Source: Actinomadura rubrisoli (GTDB lineage: Bacteria > Actinomycetota > Actinomycetes > Streptosporangiales > Streptosporangiaceae). From it: 44,554 bases of DNA. A program made the translations under genes and the position numbers. How positions within the stretch are numbered: position 1 is the first letter of the stretch; the number at the start of each line of letters is the position of its first letter. Below, one piece after another: positions 1-8,281 of this stretch. The stretch spans positions 1 through 44,554 of the forward strand of contig NZ_SMKU01000032.1 in NCBI RefSeq assembly GCF_004349215.1, in the 5' to 3' direction. The notes beneath the pieces were generated by a model that saw only the letters and a list, made by a program, of their open reading frames with translations, was not told the DNA's origin and searched no databases.

Positions 1-341
1 ATGGGGCCTTGGTGGGACGGTCCGTCCAGCGGCGGCGGGCCCTGGTCATGCGGCGGCCCCTGGACGGGCTGCGGCGGGCCGAACCCCTCGGGGCCGAAGT
101 TCTCCGGCGGGCCCTGGAACGCGGGCGGCGCGGACAGCCACGGGTTGTCCTCCGGCGCGGGAGGCTGGGCGGCCTGCTGCTCGCCGGGCTGTTCGGGGGC
201 CTGCCCGGCGGACGGTGAGGGCTCCGCCTTGGGCGCGCTGGGCGGGACGGCGGCGGGCGGTACCGCCGGGTCGTCGCTCATCGCGTCCAGAGAGGCCAGC
301 CGCTCCTCCAGGGAACGCCCGTCGTGCTCGTTCCTTGCCAC
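1..341 (-). CDS. Pro/Gly-rich hypothetical protein (5' part only)
   Basis: I do not recognise this gene; it runs off the left edge and only about 113 N-terminal codons are present. The GTG at 341 is preceded by GGGGAGAAACG, a good ribosome-binding site, which decides start and strand. The product begins ARNEHDGRSLEERLASLDAM, then becomes a low-complexity Pro/Ala/Gly/Gln region with repeated QGPP and FGP units, and contains the block PEDNPWLSAPP. No membrane segment or signal peptide is seen in this part. A short acidic helix followed by a disordered linker is typical of actinobacterial membrane or regulatory proteins whose folded domain lies further on, but that domain is outside the window. 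It is transcribed away from the quinone oxidoreductase gene. Confidence 0.6.
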   Translation of the reverse strand, partial: MARNEHDGRSLEERLASLDAMSDDPAVPPAAVPPSAPKAEPSPSAGQAPEQPGEQQAAQPPAPEDNPWLSAPPAFQGPPENFGPEGFGPPQPVQGPPHDQGPPPLDGPSHQGP

Positions 342-436
342 CGTTTCTCCCCTCGGCACCTCAGATGATCATTCACGGAGCAAGTAGGCAATGGCCCCAC
401 GGCAGGATACCTGTGTGCTAATACCACGCATCATTT

Positions 437-459
437 CGTAGAGGCACTTTCTACGTAGA
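437..459. promoter_or_regulatory. Overlapping inverted repeats in a divergent promoter region
   Basis: The 213-bp gap between the left-edge gene and the oxidoreductase holds CGTAGA (437-442), TCTACG (450-455) and CGTAGA (454-459), the last two forming the palindrome TCTACGTAGA. This AT-richer patch could be an operator shared by the two divergent genes. No regulator is assigned. Confidence 0.3.
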
Positions 460-541
460 GCCACCATCCTCAGGATGCCCGCTCCCGCGCGGGTCCCGTA
501 CCGGTCCCGCTCAGAGTGCGGGTGCGGGTGCCCGGGGCCGG

Positions 542-547
542 TAGCGT
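542..547 (+). promoter_or_regulatory. -10 element (TAGCGT) of a leaderless promoter
   Basis: TAGCGT lies 7 nt before the ATG at 555, so the predicted transcription start coincides with the start codon. No Shine-Dalgarno sequence is present. No convincing -35 box. Confidence 0.45.
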
Positions 548-554
548 GATCGGT

Positions 555-1511
555 ATGCGTGCGATCGTTATTCGCGAGCCCGGGGACGCCGAGGTCCTGG
601 AGTGGACCGAGGTGCCCGACCCGGCTCCGCGGCCGGACGAGGTGCTGATCGAGGTGGCGGCGAGCGCGGTGAACCGCGCGGACGTCATGCAGCGGAGGGG
701 GTTCTACCCGCCGCCGGACGGCGCTCCCCCGTACCCGGGCCTGGAGGTGTCCGGGCGCATCGCCGAGGTCGGCGGGGACGTGACCGGCCTGCGGGTCGGG
801 GACGAGGTGTGCGCGCTGCTCGCTGGGGGAGGCTATGCCGAACGGGTCGCCGCGCCCGCGTCGCAGGTGCTCCCGGTGCCGCGCGGCGTGGACGTGGTCG
901 AGGCCGCAGGGCTGCCGGAGGTCGCGTGCACGGTGTGGTCGAACGTTTTCATGCTCGCCGGGCTGGACGCCGGGGAGACGCTCCTGGCGCACGGCGGCGG
1001 GAGCGGCATCGGCACGATGGCGATCCAGGTCGCGCGGGCGCGCGGCGCGCGTGTGGTGTGCACGGTGGGGAGCCCGGAGAAGGCGGCCCGCTGCGTGGAG
1101 CTGGGCGCGGAGCGGGCGGTGAACTACCGCGAGGAGGACTTCGTCGAGCACGGCCCGTACGACGTGATCCTGGACGTGATGGGCGCCAAGTACCTGGCCC
1201 GCAACGTGGAGGCCCTCGCCACCGGCGGGCGGCTGGTGGTGATCGGGTTGCAGGGCGGCGCCAAGGCGGAGCTGGACCTCGGCGGGCTGCTGGCGAAGCG
1301 GGCGTCGGTGCACGCAACCGGGCTCCGGGCCCGTCCGTTGGACGAGAAGGCGCGGATCGTGGCCGCGACGCGCGAGCACGTGTGGCCGCTGCTGGAGTCG
1401 GGGGACGTCAAGCCGGTCATCGACCAGAGGATCCCCATGGCCGAGGCGGCGCGCGCGCACGAGCTGCTCGAAAAAAGCGGTCATGTCGGCAAGATTCTGT
1501 TGACCGTGTGA
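555..1511 (+). CDS. NAD(P)H-quinone oxidoreductase, zinc-free MDR family
   Basis: This 318-aa protein belongs to the medium-chain dehydrogenase/reductase superfamily, quinone oxidoreductase/PIG3 branch, which reduces quinones or enals with NADPH in the cytosol. The N-terminal GroES-like domain (about 1-120) contains EVAASAVNRADVMQRRG and lacks the zinc-ligand cysteines of alcohol dehydrogenases. The Rossmann half carries the nucleotide-binding loop HGGGSGIGTMAIQVA, and the end GKILLTV is typical. The open frame extends upstream to 516, but ATG 555 matches the family N-terminus (MRAIVIREPG) and sits 7 nt after TAGCGT, so I take it as a leaderless start. It ends 13 nt before bpa and probably shares its transcript. 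The physiological substrate cannot be read from sequence. Confidence 0.9.
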   Translation: MRAIVIREPGDAEVLEWTEVPDPAPRPDEVLIEVAASAVNRADVMQRRGFYPPPDGAPPYPGLEVSGRIAEVGGDVTGLRVGDEVCALLAGGGYAERVAAPASQVLPVPRGVDVVEAAGLPEVACTVWSNVFMLAGLDAGETLLAHGGGSGIGTMAIQVARARGARVVCTVGSPEKAARCVELGAERAVNYREEDFVEHGPYDVILDVMGAKYLARNVEALATGGRLVVIGLQGGAKAELDLGGLLAKRASVHATGLRARPLDEKARIVAATREHVWPLLESGDVKPVIDQRIPMAEAARAHELLEKSGHVGKILLTV

Positions 1512-1524
1512 GGATGAGGGAACT

Positions 1525-2067
1525 ATGAACGAGGCTTCGAAGAACCAGTCTGAACAGGAACCGCAGGTTCTCGTGGTCGGCCCGAACGGCATCGCCCTCG
1601 AAGGCGGCGGTGACACCGACAAGGGTGAGAAGTCGGTGACCGAGATGGTCGAGCAGCCCGCGAAGGTGATGCGGATCGGCGGGATGATCCGGCAGCTCCT
1701 GGAAGAGGTGAAGGCCGCCCCGCTGGACGAGGCGAGCCGGGCGCGGCTGCGGGAGATCCACAAGTCGTCCATCAAGGAGCTGGAGGACGGCCTGGCCCCC
1801 GAGCTCGTCGAGGAGCTGGAGCGGCTGTCGCTGCCGTTCACCGAGGGCACCGTCCCGAGCGAGGCGGAGCTGCGGATCGCCCAGGCCCAGCTGGTCGGCT
1901 GGCTGGAGGGCCTTTTCCACGGCATACAGACGACGCTGTTCGCCCAGCAGATGGCGGCGCGCGCGCAGCTTGAGCAGATGCGCCGCGCACTGCCCGCGGG
2001 CATGGTCCCGCCCGGCGCGGACGACGAGCAGCCCGGCCCACGCCAGTCGTCCGGTCCCTACCTGTAA
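1525..2067 (+). CDS. bpa: Bacterial proteasome activator Bpa/PafE
   Basis: Bpa (DUF2587) forms a dodecameric ring that opens the actinobacterial 20S proteasome gate without ATP or Pup and feeds unfolded proteins such as HspR into it. The 180-aa length, the N-terminal strand PQVLVVGPNG and the four-helix core (RIGGMIRQLLEEVKAAPLDE, then KSSIKELEDGLAPELVEELE) match the family. The C-terminus is GPYL, equivalent to the GQYL tail of the mycobacterial protein that docks into the proteasome alpha ring. ATG 1525 follows GAGG at a suitable distance. The gene lies just downstream of the quinone oxidoreductase, and a strong hairpin follows its stop. No proteasome subunit, Pup or ARC gene is in the window. 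Confidence 0.92.
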   Translation: MNEASKNQSEQEPQVLVVGPNGIALEGGGDTDKGEKSVTEMVEQPAKVMRIGGMIRQLLEEVKAAPLDEASRARLREIHKSSIKELEDGLAPELVEELERLSLPFTEGTVPSEAELRIAQAQLVGWLEGLFHGIQTTLFAQQMAARAQLEQMRRALPAGMVPPGADDEQPGPRQSSGPYL

Positions 2068-2091
2068 TCCCTGAACCCTGCTCGTACGAGG

Positions 2092-2125
2092 GCGGCCGTA
2101 CCCCGGACGATCGGGGTGCGGCCGT
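2092..2125. terminator. Bidirectional hairpin terminator between bpa and the HAD gene
   Basis: CGGCCGTACCCCG (2093-2105) pairs with CGGGGTGCGGCCG (2112-2124), a 13-bp stem with one wobble and a 6-nt loop. It lies between two convergent stop codons. It has no U-tract, as usual in high-GC actinobacteria. Confidence 0.75.
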
Positions 2126-2132
2126 TCGGCGT

Positions 2133-2936
2133 CTACGGGAAGAGGCGTTCGAGGACCTCGGCCACGCCGTCGTCGTCGTTGCGGGACGTGGTGTGGGTCA
2201 CGGCCGCCAGCACGAGTGGGTGGGCGTTGGCGACGCCGTAGGACGTTCCGGCCCAGGTGAGCATCGGCAGGTCGTTGGGCATGTCCCCGAAGGCGACGAC
2301 GTCGGACGCCAGGATGCGGTGCTCGGCGCACAGCGCCGCCAGGGCGCTGGCCTTGGTGACGCCCTGCGCGCTCATCTCCAGCAGGCCGCGCCCGGACGAG
2401 TGGGTCACGGTGACGAGGTCGCCGACGGCCTTCTCGGCCTTCTCGGCGAGCGGATCGGGAGCGGCGCTGGGATGGAACGCGAGCAGCTTGGTGCCGCCGC
2501 GGCTGACGAGCTCCTCGCCGTCCACGGGACGACCGCCGAGGGCCTCGGCGTCCCAGCGGCCGAGGTCGTAGCGGGCCTCGAAGACGAAGCCGTGCGGGTA
2601 CTCGACGGCGAAGCGCAGCTCGGGCGCGATGGCGCGGAGCCGCTCGACCGCCTCCGCGATCACCTCGGGCGCGATCTCCTGGGCCCGCAGGACGGTCTCG
2701 GTGTGCAGGTCGTAGACGACGGCTCCGTTGGCGCAGATGGCGACGCCGTGGTGCTCGACGGCGGCGGCGATCTCGGTCATCCAGCGCGGCGGCCGGCCGG
2801 TGACCATGACGAGCATCGCCCCGGCCCGCTCGACGCGGGCCAGGGCGCCGACCGTGCGGGCGGAGATCGTCCCATCGGAGCGCACGATCGTGCCGTCGAG
2901 GTCGGTGGCGATCACGCGCGGCGAGGACTCGGTCAT
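2133..2936 (-). CDS. HAD superfamily (Cof-type, IIB) hydrolase
   Basis: This 267-aa phosphatase of the haloacid dehalogenase superfamily has the nucleophile motif TDLDGT near residue 12, a large IIB cap, and the late acidic motif GDMPNDLPML. Relatives hydrolyse sugar phosphates or other phosphomonoesters, but the substrate cannot be assigned. The open frame extends to 3005, yet the ATG at 2936 has GGAAGGTG just upstream and puts the DLDGT motif at the usual distance from the N-terminus, so I chose it. It lies 78 nt downstream of serS on the same strand, an arrangement also known in Streptomyces, and may be co-transcribed with it. Confidence 0.85.
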   Translation of the reverse strand: MTESSPRVIATDLDGTIVRSDGTISARTVGALARVERAGAMLVMVTGRPPRWMTEIAAAVEHHGVAICANGAVVYDLHTETVLRAQEIAPEVIAEAVERLRAIAPELRFAVEYPHGFVFEARYDLGRWDAEALGGRPVDGEELVSRGGTKLLAFHPSAAPDPLAEKAEKAVGDLVTVTHSSGRGLLEMSAQGVTKASALAALCAEHRILASDVVAFGDMPNDLPMLTWAGTSYGVANAHPLVLAAVTHTTSRNDDDGVAEVLERLFP

Positions 2937-3014
2937 GTCACCTTCCAGGGCATATGGGACATACCTTAGGCGACGTCTCACCACGGCCGTCCATACGGCC
3001 CCCACCGGCCGCGC

Positions 3015-4274
3015 TCAGCGCTTGACCGGCTCCAGCACTTCCAGCCCCAGGAACTTCTGCAGTGCCTCGGGCACCCGCACCGAACCGTCGGCCCGCTGGT
3101 GGTTCTCCAGGATCGCGACCATCCAGCGCGTGGTGGCGAGCGTCCCGTTCAGCGTCGCGACCGGCTGGTTCTTGCCGTCGGCGTCACGGTGCCGCACCGC
3201 CAGGCGCCGCGCCTGGAACTCGGTGCAGTTGGACGTGGAGGTGACCTCACGGTAGGTGTTCTGGGTCGGCACCCACGCCTCGCAGTCGTACTTGCGCGCC
3301 GCGCTGGTTCCGAGGTCGCCCGCCGCCACGTCGATCACCCGGTACGGGATCTCGACCTTGGCGAGCATCTCCTTCTCCCACTCCAGCAGCCGCAGGTGCT
3401 CGGCGTGGGCGTCGGCCGGGTCGCAGTAGGAGAACATCTCCACCTTGTCGAACTGGTGGACGCGGATGATGCCGCGCGTGTCCTTGCCGTACGAGCCGGC
3501 CTCGCGGCGGAAGCAGGACGACCAGGCCACGTACCGCCGGGGCAGCTCGTCGATGATCTCGTTCATGTGGTACGCGGCGAGCGGCACCTCGGAGGTGCCG
3601 ACCAGGTACAGGTCCTCGTTGCGCAGCTGGTACACCTCGGCGGCGTGCGCGCCGAGGAACCCGGTGCCCTCCATCGCCTCGGGCTTGACCAGCACCGGCG
3701 GGTACATCGGGACGAAGCCCGACGCGACGGCCTGCTCCATGGCGAGGTTCAGCAGCGCGTACTGGAGCCGCGCCCCGACGCCGGTCAGGTAGTAGAAGCG
3801 CGCGCCCGACACCTTCGCGCCGCGCTCCATGTCGATGGCGCCGAGGCTCTCACCGAGCTCCAGGTGGTCCTTGGGCTCGAAGTCGAACGCCGCGGGCTCC
3901 CCGACGTTCTCCAGGACGACGAAGTCCTGCTCGCCGCCGGGCGGGGCGCCCTCCTCGATGAGGTTGGGCACGATCCTGAGCAGGGCGTCGAGCTCCTCGC
4001 CGAGCCGGTCGGCCTCGGCCTCGGCGTCTTTGACCTGCTGCGCCAGCTCCTTGGCGCGGGTCAGCAGCGCCTGCCGCTCGTCGCCCTGCGCCCGGGACAC
4101 CGACTTGCCGAAACTCTTCTGCTCGGCTCGCAGCCGCTCGAACGAGGTCAGCGCCGAGCGGCGCCTCCCGTCCAGGTCGAGCAGCCGGTCGACGACGGCG
4201 TCATCCTCACCGCGGGCGCGCTGCGAGGCGCGCAGCCGCTCGGGATCCTCTCGAAGAGCTCGCAGGTCAATCAC
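3015..4274 (-). CDS. serS: Seryl-tRNA synthetase
   Basis: This class II aminoacyl-tRNA synthetase charges tRNA-Ser (and tRNA-Sec) with serine in the cytosol. It is full length at 419 aa. Residues 1-105 form the antiparallel coiled-coil arm that contacts the long variable arm of tRNA-Ser. Motif 2 is visible as [17 protein letters not shown] and the motif 3 region as [18 protein letters not shown]. The start is GTG 4274; TAGCCT ends exactly 7 nt upstream and no Shine-Dalgarno sequence is present, which indicates a leaderless mRNA. The neighbours pheA and DUF4446 reproduce the Streptomyces gene order. An essential housekeeping gene with nothing odd in the sequence. Confidence 0.97.
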   Translation of the reverse strand: MIDLRALREDPERLRASQRARGEDDAVVDRLLDLDGRRRSALTSFERLRAEQKSFGKSVSRAQGDERQALLTRAKELAQQVKDAEAEADRLGEELDALLRIVPNLIEEGAPPGGEQDFVVLENVGEPAAFDFEPKDHLELGESLGAIDMERGAKVSGARFYYLTGVGARLQYALLNLAMEQAVASGFVPMYPPVLVKPEAMEGTGFLGAHAAEVYQLRNEDLYLVGTSEVPLAAYHMNEIIDELPRRYVAWSSCFRREAGSYGKDTRGIIRVHQFDKVEMFSYCDPADAHAEHLRLLEWEKEMLAKVEIPYRVIDVAAGDLGTSAARKYDCEAWVPTQNTYREVTSTSNCTEFQARRLAVRHRDADGKNQPVATLNGTLATTRWMVAILENHQRADGSVRVPEALQKFLGLEVLEPVKR

Positions 4275-4281
4275 AGACCTG

Positions 4282-4287
4282 AGGCTA
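4282..4287 (-). promoter_or_regulatory. -10 element (TAGCCT) of serS
   Basis: TAGCCT on the minus strand is separated by 7 nt from the GTG start of serS, implying leaderless transcription. Confidence 0.5.
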
Positions 4288-4338
4288 CCGGGCAGACCCC
4301 CTCCGGCGCGCGCGAGTAACGCCGTTCCCCCTGTGGCC

Positions 4339-4418
4339 GCGCGGCCTTCCAGGTCACCGCGCGGCCTTCCGGATCACCGTGCGGCCTTCCAGATCACCGT
4401 GCGGCTTTCCGGATCACC
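4339..4418. repeat. Four-unit 20-bp tandem repeat (minisatellite)
   Basis: Four consecutive 20-bp units of the form GTGCGGCCTTCCGGATCACC run from 4339 to 4418, differing at only a few positions, with a fifth partial unit entering the methyltransferase gene. The methyltransferase stop codon (4414-4416) lies inside unit 4. The array fills most of the gap between that gene and serS. Confidence 0.85.
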
Positions 4419-5223
4419 GTGCGGCGCTCGCCAGCAGGGCGTGCGCGGGGAGGGCGATCTTCCCGTCCGGCGTCGCGTACCTGGTGATGACCCCGTCGTA
4501 GGCCACCTTGATGCGGGCGACGGTCGCCGCGTCCTGGCGTCCGATGATGACGCCGTTCGTGCCGACCTTGGACAGCGCGCCGGTCTCCCACCAGTACTCG
4601 GGGTCGACGACGTGCTCCCAGGTCATCTCCTCGACGGACACGTCGGTGAAGCCCGCCTCCATCACCAGCCGCCGGAACGCCGCGGGCTCCCCGTACTCCA
4701 TGAACGGAGACTCGGGGATGTCGTCCGGCACCGGCACCCCGGCCTCGTCGATCGCCTCCCGCACCGCCGTGAGGACGCCGGCGGCCGCCGGCATGGCCCA
4801 GCAGCTCAACGCCAGCCAGCCGGCGGGCCGCAGCACCCGGCGCAGCGCGGCGAGGGCCAGGTCGGGCGCCCCCACATGGTTGATCACGAAGTTGCCCGCG
4901 ACCGCCCCGAACGCCGCGTCCTCGAACGGCACGTCCGGCAGCACCGCGACCCGCACGTCCAGTCCCGGGACGTTCTTGCGCGCCGTCTCGGCCATCTCCG
5001 GATCGGCGTCGAGCGCCGACACCTCGGCCCCGCGCCGGATCGCGGCGGCCGACACGATGCCCGGCCCCGTCCCGACGTCCAGCAGGCGCGTCCCGCCGCC
5101 CACCCCGGCGGCGTCCAGCAGGGGCCCGACCATGTACTGGGTCAGCCGGGCGAACCCCCGCTCGTACGAGGGGGCCCGCCCGGCCCACAGCTCCCGCTCA
5201 TAAAGATCAAAGTCTTGTGGCAC
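4414..5223 (-). CDS. Class I SAM-dependent methyltransferase
   Basis: This 269-aa protein has a Rossmann-like SAM-binding domain. Motif I is LLDVGTGPGIVSAAA (about residues 48-62), followed by the acidic residue LDADPEM that binds the ribose, then FGAVAGNFVINHVGAPDLAL for motif IV. It resembles UbiE/COQ5-type and general small-molecule methyltransferases; the acceptor is unknown. The start is GTG 5223, with TACGCT 6 nt upstream and no ribosome-binding site, another leaderless candidate. Its 3' end runs into the 20-bp minisatellite, so the last residues and stop position may vary between strains. It lies between serS and pheA on the same strand. Confidence 0.8.
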   Translation of the reverse strand: MPQDFDLYERELWAGRAPSYERGFARLTQYMVGPLLDAAGVGGGTRLLDVGTGPGIVSAAAIRRGAEVSALDADPEMAETARKNVPGLDVRVAVLPDVPFEDAAFGAVAGNFVINHVGAPDLALAALRRVLRPAGWLALSCWAMPAAAGVLTAVREAIDEAGVPVPDDIPESPFMEYGEPAAFRRLVMEAGFTDVSVEEMTWEHVVDPEYWWETGALSKVGTNGVIIGRQDAATVARIKVAYDGVITRYATPDGKIALPAHALLASAAR

Positions 5224-5229
5224 TCCCGC

Positions 5230-5235
5230 AGCGTA
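5230..5235 (-). promoter_or_regulatory. -10 element (TACGCT) of the methyltransferase gene
   Basis: TACGCT on the minus strand sits 6 nt before the GTG at 5223, fitting the leaderless pattern seen repeatedly in the window. Confidence 0.4.
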
Positions 5236-5245
5236 GCCCGCGGCG

Positions 5246-6184
5246 TCAGTGGTCGCCGCCGCGGACCGACTGGAGCCAGGCGGCGGCCTCGGTGAAGTCG
5301 TTGTCGTGCGTCCCGCGGCGGATCTCGGGACGGACCTGGTCGGCGCGGGCGTAGGAGCCGACGAAGCGGACGTCGGAGCAGACGCGGCGCAGGCCCATCA
5401 GCGCCTCGCCGACGCGGGCGTCGGCGACATGGCCCTCGAAGTCCATCCAGAACAGGTAGGAGCCGAGGCCGGCGCCGGTGGGACGGGACTGGATCAGCGT
5501 CAGGTTGATCCCCCGGACGGAGAACTCGTTGAGGATCTCCAGCAGGGCGCCCGGGTGGTCCTCGCCGATGAACGCGACGACGGTCGTCCGGTCCATGCCC
5601 GTGGGCGCGGGCGGCGGGCACGGGCGGCGGAGGGTGATGAAGCGGGTGACGGCGTCGGCGACGTCGTGGATGTCCTCGGCCAGGACGGACAGGCCGTAGC
5701 GGGCCGCGGCGAAGGACCCGGCGAGGGCGGCGTCGTAGTGGCCGTCGGCGACGTGCTGGGCGGCCTCGGCGTTGGACGTCGCGGCGCGCCACTCGGCGTC
5801 CGGGACGCTGTCGGCGAGCCAGCGGCGGCACTGCGGCTGCGCGATCGGGTGCGAGGCGACGGTCTTGATGTCGGCCAGCTTCGTGCCCGGCCGGGCGAGG
5901 AGCGCGAACGAGACCGGCAGGTGCACCTCGCCGACGATCTGGAGGGGCTCGCCGGTGGCCAGCTCGTCCAGCGTGGTCGGGACCGAGCCCTCGACGGAGT
6001 TCTCCAGCGCCACGACGGCGGAGTCGACCTCCTCGCGGCGCAGGGCGTCCAGGACGGCGGGCACGGTCGCGTAGGGGATGTGCTCGGCTCCGGCGGCGTC
6101 CGGGACCCGCAGGAGCGCCGCCTCGGTGAACGTGCCGCGCGGCCCCAGATAGGCGTAGCGCTTGGGCCTGCTGTCTGCGGTCAC
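5246..6184 (-). CDS. pheA: Prephenate dehydratase
   Basis: This enzyme converts prephenate to phenylpyruvate, the committed step of phenylalanine synthesis. At 312 aa it is a monofunctional actinobacterial type without a chorismate mutase domain. The catalytic half opens with YLGPRGTFTEAAL and carries ENSVEGSVPTTLDEL and the essential threonine in AVTRFITL. The C-terminal ACT domain (about 200-275) contains GALLEILNEFSVRGINLT followed by SRPT, the phenylalanine-binding signature, so feedback inhibition by Phe is expected. GTG 6184 follows GGGGGATCTC, a usable ribosome-binding site. It stands in the same place next to serS as in Streptomyces. Confidence 0.95.
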   Translation of the reverse strand: MTADSRPKRYAYLGPRGTFTEAALLRVPDAAGAEHIPYATVPAVLDALRREEVDSAVVALENSVEGSVPTTLDELATGEPLQIVGEVHLPVSFALLARPGTKLADIKTVASHPIAQPQCRRWLADSVPDAEWRAATSNAEAAQHVADGHYDAALAGSFAAARYGLSVLAEDIHDVADAVTRFITLRRPCPPPAPTGMDRTTVVAFIGEDHPGALLEILNEFSVRGINLTLIQSRPTGAGLGSYLFWMDFEGHVADARVGEALMGLRRVCSDVRFVGSYARADQVRPEIRRGTHDNDFTEAAAWLQSVRGGDH

Positions 6185-6276
6185 GAGATCCCCCGAGGCT
6201 CGTCCTGCCGTGGCTGAGTCGTGCCGAGTCTACTGCCCGGCACGATCATTCAGCCGTGAGCCGTAGGCGTCGGCCG

Positions 6277-6735
6277 TCAGGCGCGGGCCGTGGACGTGCG
6301 GTCGCCGTTGCCGAAGTCGGGCAGCGGATCGTCCATCGAGACGACCGGACCCTTACCGAGGCGGGCCGCACGCAGGGCCTGGTTCTCCTCGGGGGACAGC
6401 ATCTCGACGGGGTGCCCCTCCTGGACGGCCTTGGCGTAGGTCCGGGTCTCGGTGCGCCCGTTGATCGAGCTGATCACCACGCCGTCGCCCACGGCGTTGA
6501 TCAGCGCAAGCGAGAACGACCGGTGCCCGGACATCTCCTTGAGCGCGTCGTAGTGCACGATGGCGAGGTCGCGCAGGGCGCGTTCGTCGACCGTGCCGCT
6601 CGCTACCTGGAGCTGGCGCCTCAGCATATCTGCACACTCGTCGACGACCTGGTTCACCCGGTTATGGGCCACCACCGCGATGGACAGTCCGGCCACCCCG
6701 GCGACCAGGCCGGCGACGGCCACCGCGACAAGCAT
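6277..6735 (-). CDS. DUF4446 family membrane-anchored protein
   Basis: This 152-aa protein starts with one hydrophobic segment (VAVAVAGLVAGVAGLSIAVV), then a short coiled region and a conserved soluble domain containing DLAIVHYDALKEMSGHRSFS and ALINAVGDGVVISSING, which I recognise as DUF4446. Its function is unknown. It overlaps the upstream GT87 gene: the sequence GTGATG contains an in-frame GTG (6738), the upstream TGA (6737-6735) and ATG (6735), so translation is coupled to the glycosyltransferase. The same family lies near pheA in Streptomyces. The C-terminus DRTSTARA is short and unremarkable. Confidence 0.8.
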   Translation of the reverse strand: MLVAVAVAGLVAGVAGLSIAVVAHNRVNQVVDECADMLRRQLQVASGTVDERALRDLAIVHYDALKEMSGHRSFSLALINAVGDGVVISSINGRTETRTYAKAVQEGHPVEMLSPEENQALRAARLGKGPVVSMDDPLPDFGNGDRTSTARA

Positions 6736-8132
6736 CACGGGGCGAGCGTACCGACCTCGACCTCCCGTTGCGAAGGATCCTCGTGTGGGGTGTCGCGGAA
6801 AAGTCGGTTCACCAGCCAAATCCCGAGGACGAAGACCATCGCCGTGGCCGCCCCGCCGAACAGATCCTGGACGACGCGACCCGCGAAAGCCTCTGTACGC
6901 GTGTGATCCGGGCCGATCAGCTTCGTCCCCCACCAGGGGACCGGGTACAGGAAGGAGACCCAGACGACGACGGCCACCAGACATCTTCGCGTGTCCCGGC
7001 CATCTCCGGCCAAGGCGCCGATCACCGGGATCATCCATACGAGATGGTGGATCCAGCCCACGGGGGACAGCAGAACCGACAGCAGCCCGGCGATCGCGAC
7101 CCCCGCCATCAGCAGGCTGTAGGCGTCCGCGCCGGCCAGCCGGTCGGCGGCGGCGTAGTGGTCGGTGCCGCCGACGCGCCCCGTCACGAACGACCGCCCT
7201 CCCCCGGCCAAAAGATCTGCCGAGTACGTCGCCCGACGGGCCAGCATGAACCCGTAGTACGCCATCACCAGCACGAGGCCGAGCCACACCAGCGACCGCA
7301 CCGGGCCCTCGGACACGACCCGCGCGACGATCCCGTTGATCGCCTGGTTGGTGGTGCCGTCCACCGCGCCGGTGCGGTCGCCGCCCTGGAGCAGCGCGCC
7401 GAACCAGTAGTCGGACGAGTCGGACGGCAGCAGCGCGAACGCGCCGAGCGTCGCGGCGGCGGCCGTCAGCAGCGCGTTGGCCGCCGCGTCCCGCCGTCCG
7501 GTGATCAGGAAGTAGATGAGGAAGACGCCGGGCACCAGCTTGATCGCGAGCGCGAGGCCGACGAGCATCCCGCGCGGCCAGCGCGCCGAGCGCGTGCAGC
7601 AGTCGGCGAGGCAAAGCGCCAGCAGGAACAGCCCGACCTGCCCGAAGCGGACCTGGTCGCGGACGGGGGTGAGCAAGGCCATCGCGGCGGTCAGCGCCCC
7701 GGCGGTGAACGGCGCCCAGCGGCCGGTGCGGCGGATGAGGTCGCGGAAGGCGTAGCAGACGCAGATCGCCAGCGCCCCGTACAGCAGCACCGTCCACACC
7801 CACTGCGCCGCGCGCCAGGGGAGGAGGGTGAACGGGAGGGCCAGCACGGCGGCGAACGGCGGGTAGGTGAACGGCAGGAGTTGCGGCGGCTGCGTGAGGA
7901 CGTCGTACAGGGGCGCGCCGCGCAGGATCGCCCGGCCGCCCTCCCGGTAGACCTCCAGGTCGACCAGCCTCTGGTCGGGCGGGCTGCCCAGCCAGTGCGT
8001 GACGGTCGGCCTCGCGGCCACCACCACGACGGCGATCCCGGCGACCAGGATCAGCAGGTCCGCCGGGGAACCCCATCGCCGCCCGGACCGGGTGGGTTCG
8101 TCCCCTCCGCGCCCCCCACTGACTCCACGCAT
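6735..8132 (-). CDS. GT87 (DUF2029) polytopic glycosyltransferase
   Basis: This 465-aa integral membrane protein belongs to GT87, the group that includes mycobacterial PimE and other polyprenyl-phosphate-sugar-dependent GT-C enzymes. Family hallmarks are the first-loop acidic motif LVDLEVYREGG after the first membrane helix and the following PFTYPPFAAVLALPF. About ten further hydrophobic helices are visible, including the AIKLVPGVFLIYFL segment typical of the family. It probably transfers mannose or arabinose from a polyprenyl-phosphate donor on the outer face of the membrane; donor and acceptor are inferred only from the family. It is coupled to DUF4446 downstream and divergent from the phosphatase-like membrane protein gene. 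Confidence 0.8.
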   Translation of the reverse strand: MRGVSGGRGGDEPTRSGRRWGSPADLLILVAGIAVVVVAARPTVTHWLGSPPDQRLVDLEVYREGGRAILRGAPLYDVLTQPPQLLPFTYPPFAAVLALPFTLLPWRAAQWVWTVLLYGALAICVCYAFRDLIRRTGRWAPFTAGALTAAMALLTPVRDQVRFGQVGLFLLALCLADCCTRSARWPRGMLVGLALAIKLVPGVFLIYFLITGRRDAAANALLTAAAATLGAFALLPSDSSDYWFGALLQGGDRTGAVDGTTNQAINGIVARVVSEGPVRSLVWLGLVLVMAYYGFMLARRATYSADLLAGGGRSFVTGRVGGTDHYAAADRLAGADAYSLLMAGVAIAGLLSVLLSPVGWIHHLVWMIPVIGALAGDGRDTRRCLVAVVVWVSFLYPVPWWGTKLIGPDHTRTEAFAGRVVQDLFGGAATAMVFVLGIWLVNRLFRDTPHEDPSQREVEVGTLAP

Positions 8133-8268
8133 GCCCTCATCCTGGCCTAAGCGGGACCCATAGGCCGCTCTAGGCCGTCCCGAGCATGCAGGATACGCAC
8201 CGCGGAACCCCGTCCGGACCGCGCTTCCGGACCCTTCGCGACGGCCCGCGCGGAGGGTGAGGCTCTTG

Positions 8269-8274
8269 TAACCT
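8269..8274 (+). promoter_or_regulatory. -10 element (TAACCT) of the 8282 gene
   Basis: TAACCT lies 7 nt before the ATG at 8282; no Shine-Dalgarno sequence is present. Leaderless start predicted. Confidence 0.45.
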
Positions 8275-8281
8275 GAACGCC

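Noticed and set aside
1..387. Plus-strand Gly/Cys/Trp-rich frame at the left edge
   Set aside because: It lacks a ribosome-binding site and is the reverse of a Pro/Gln/Gly-rich minus-strand gene that has a good one; the Cys/Trp richness comes from reading proline codons backwards.
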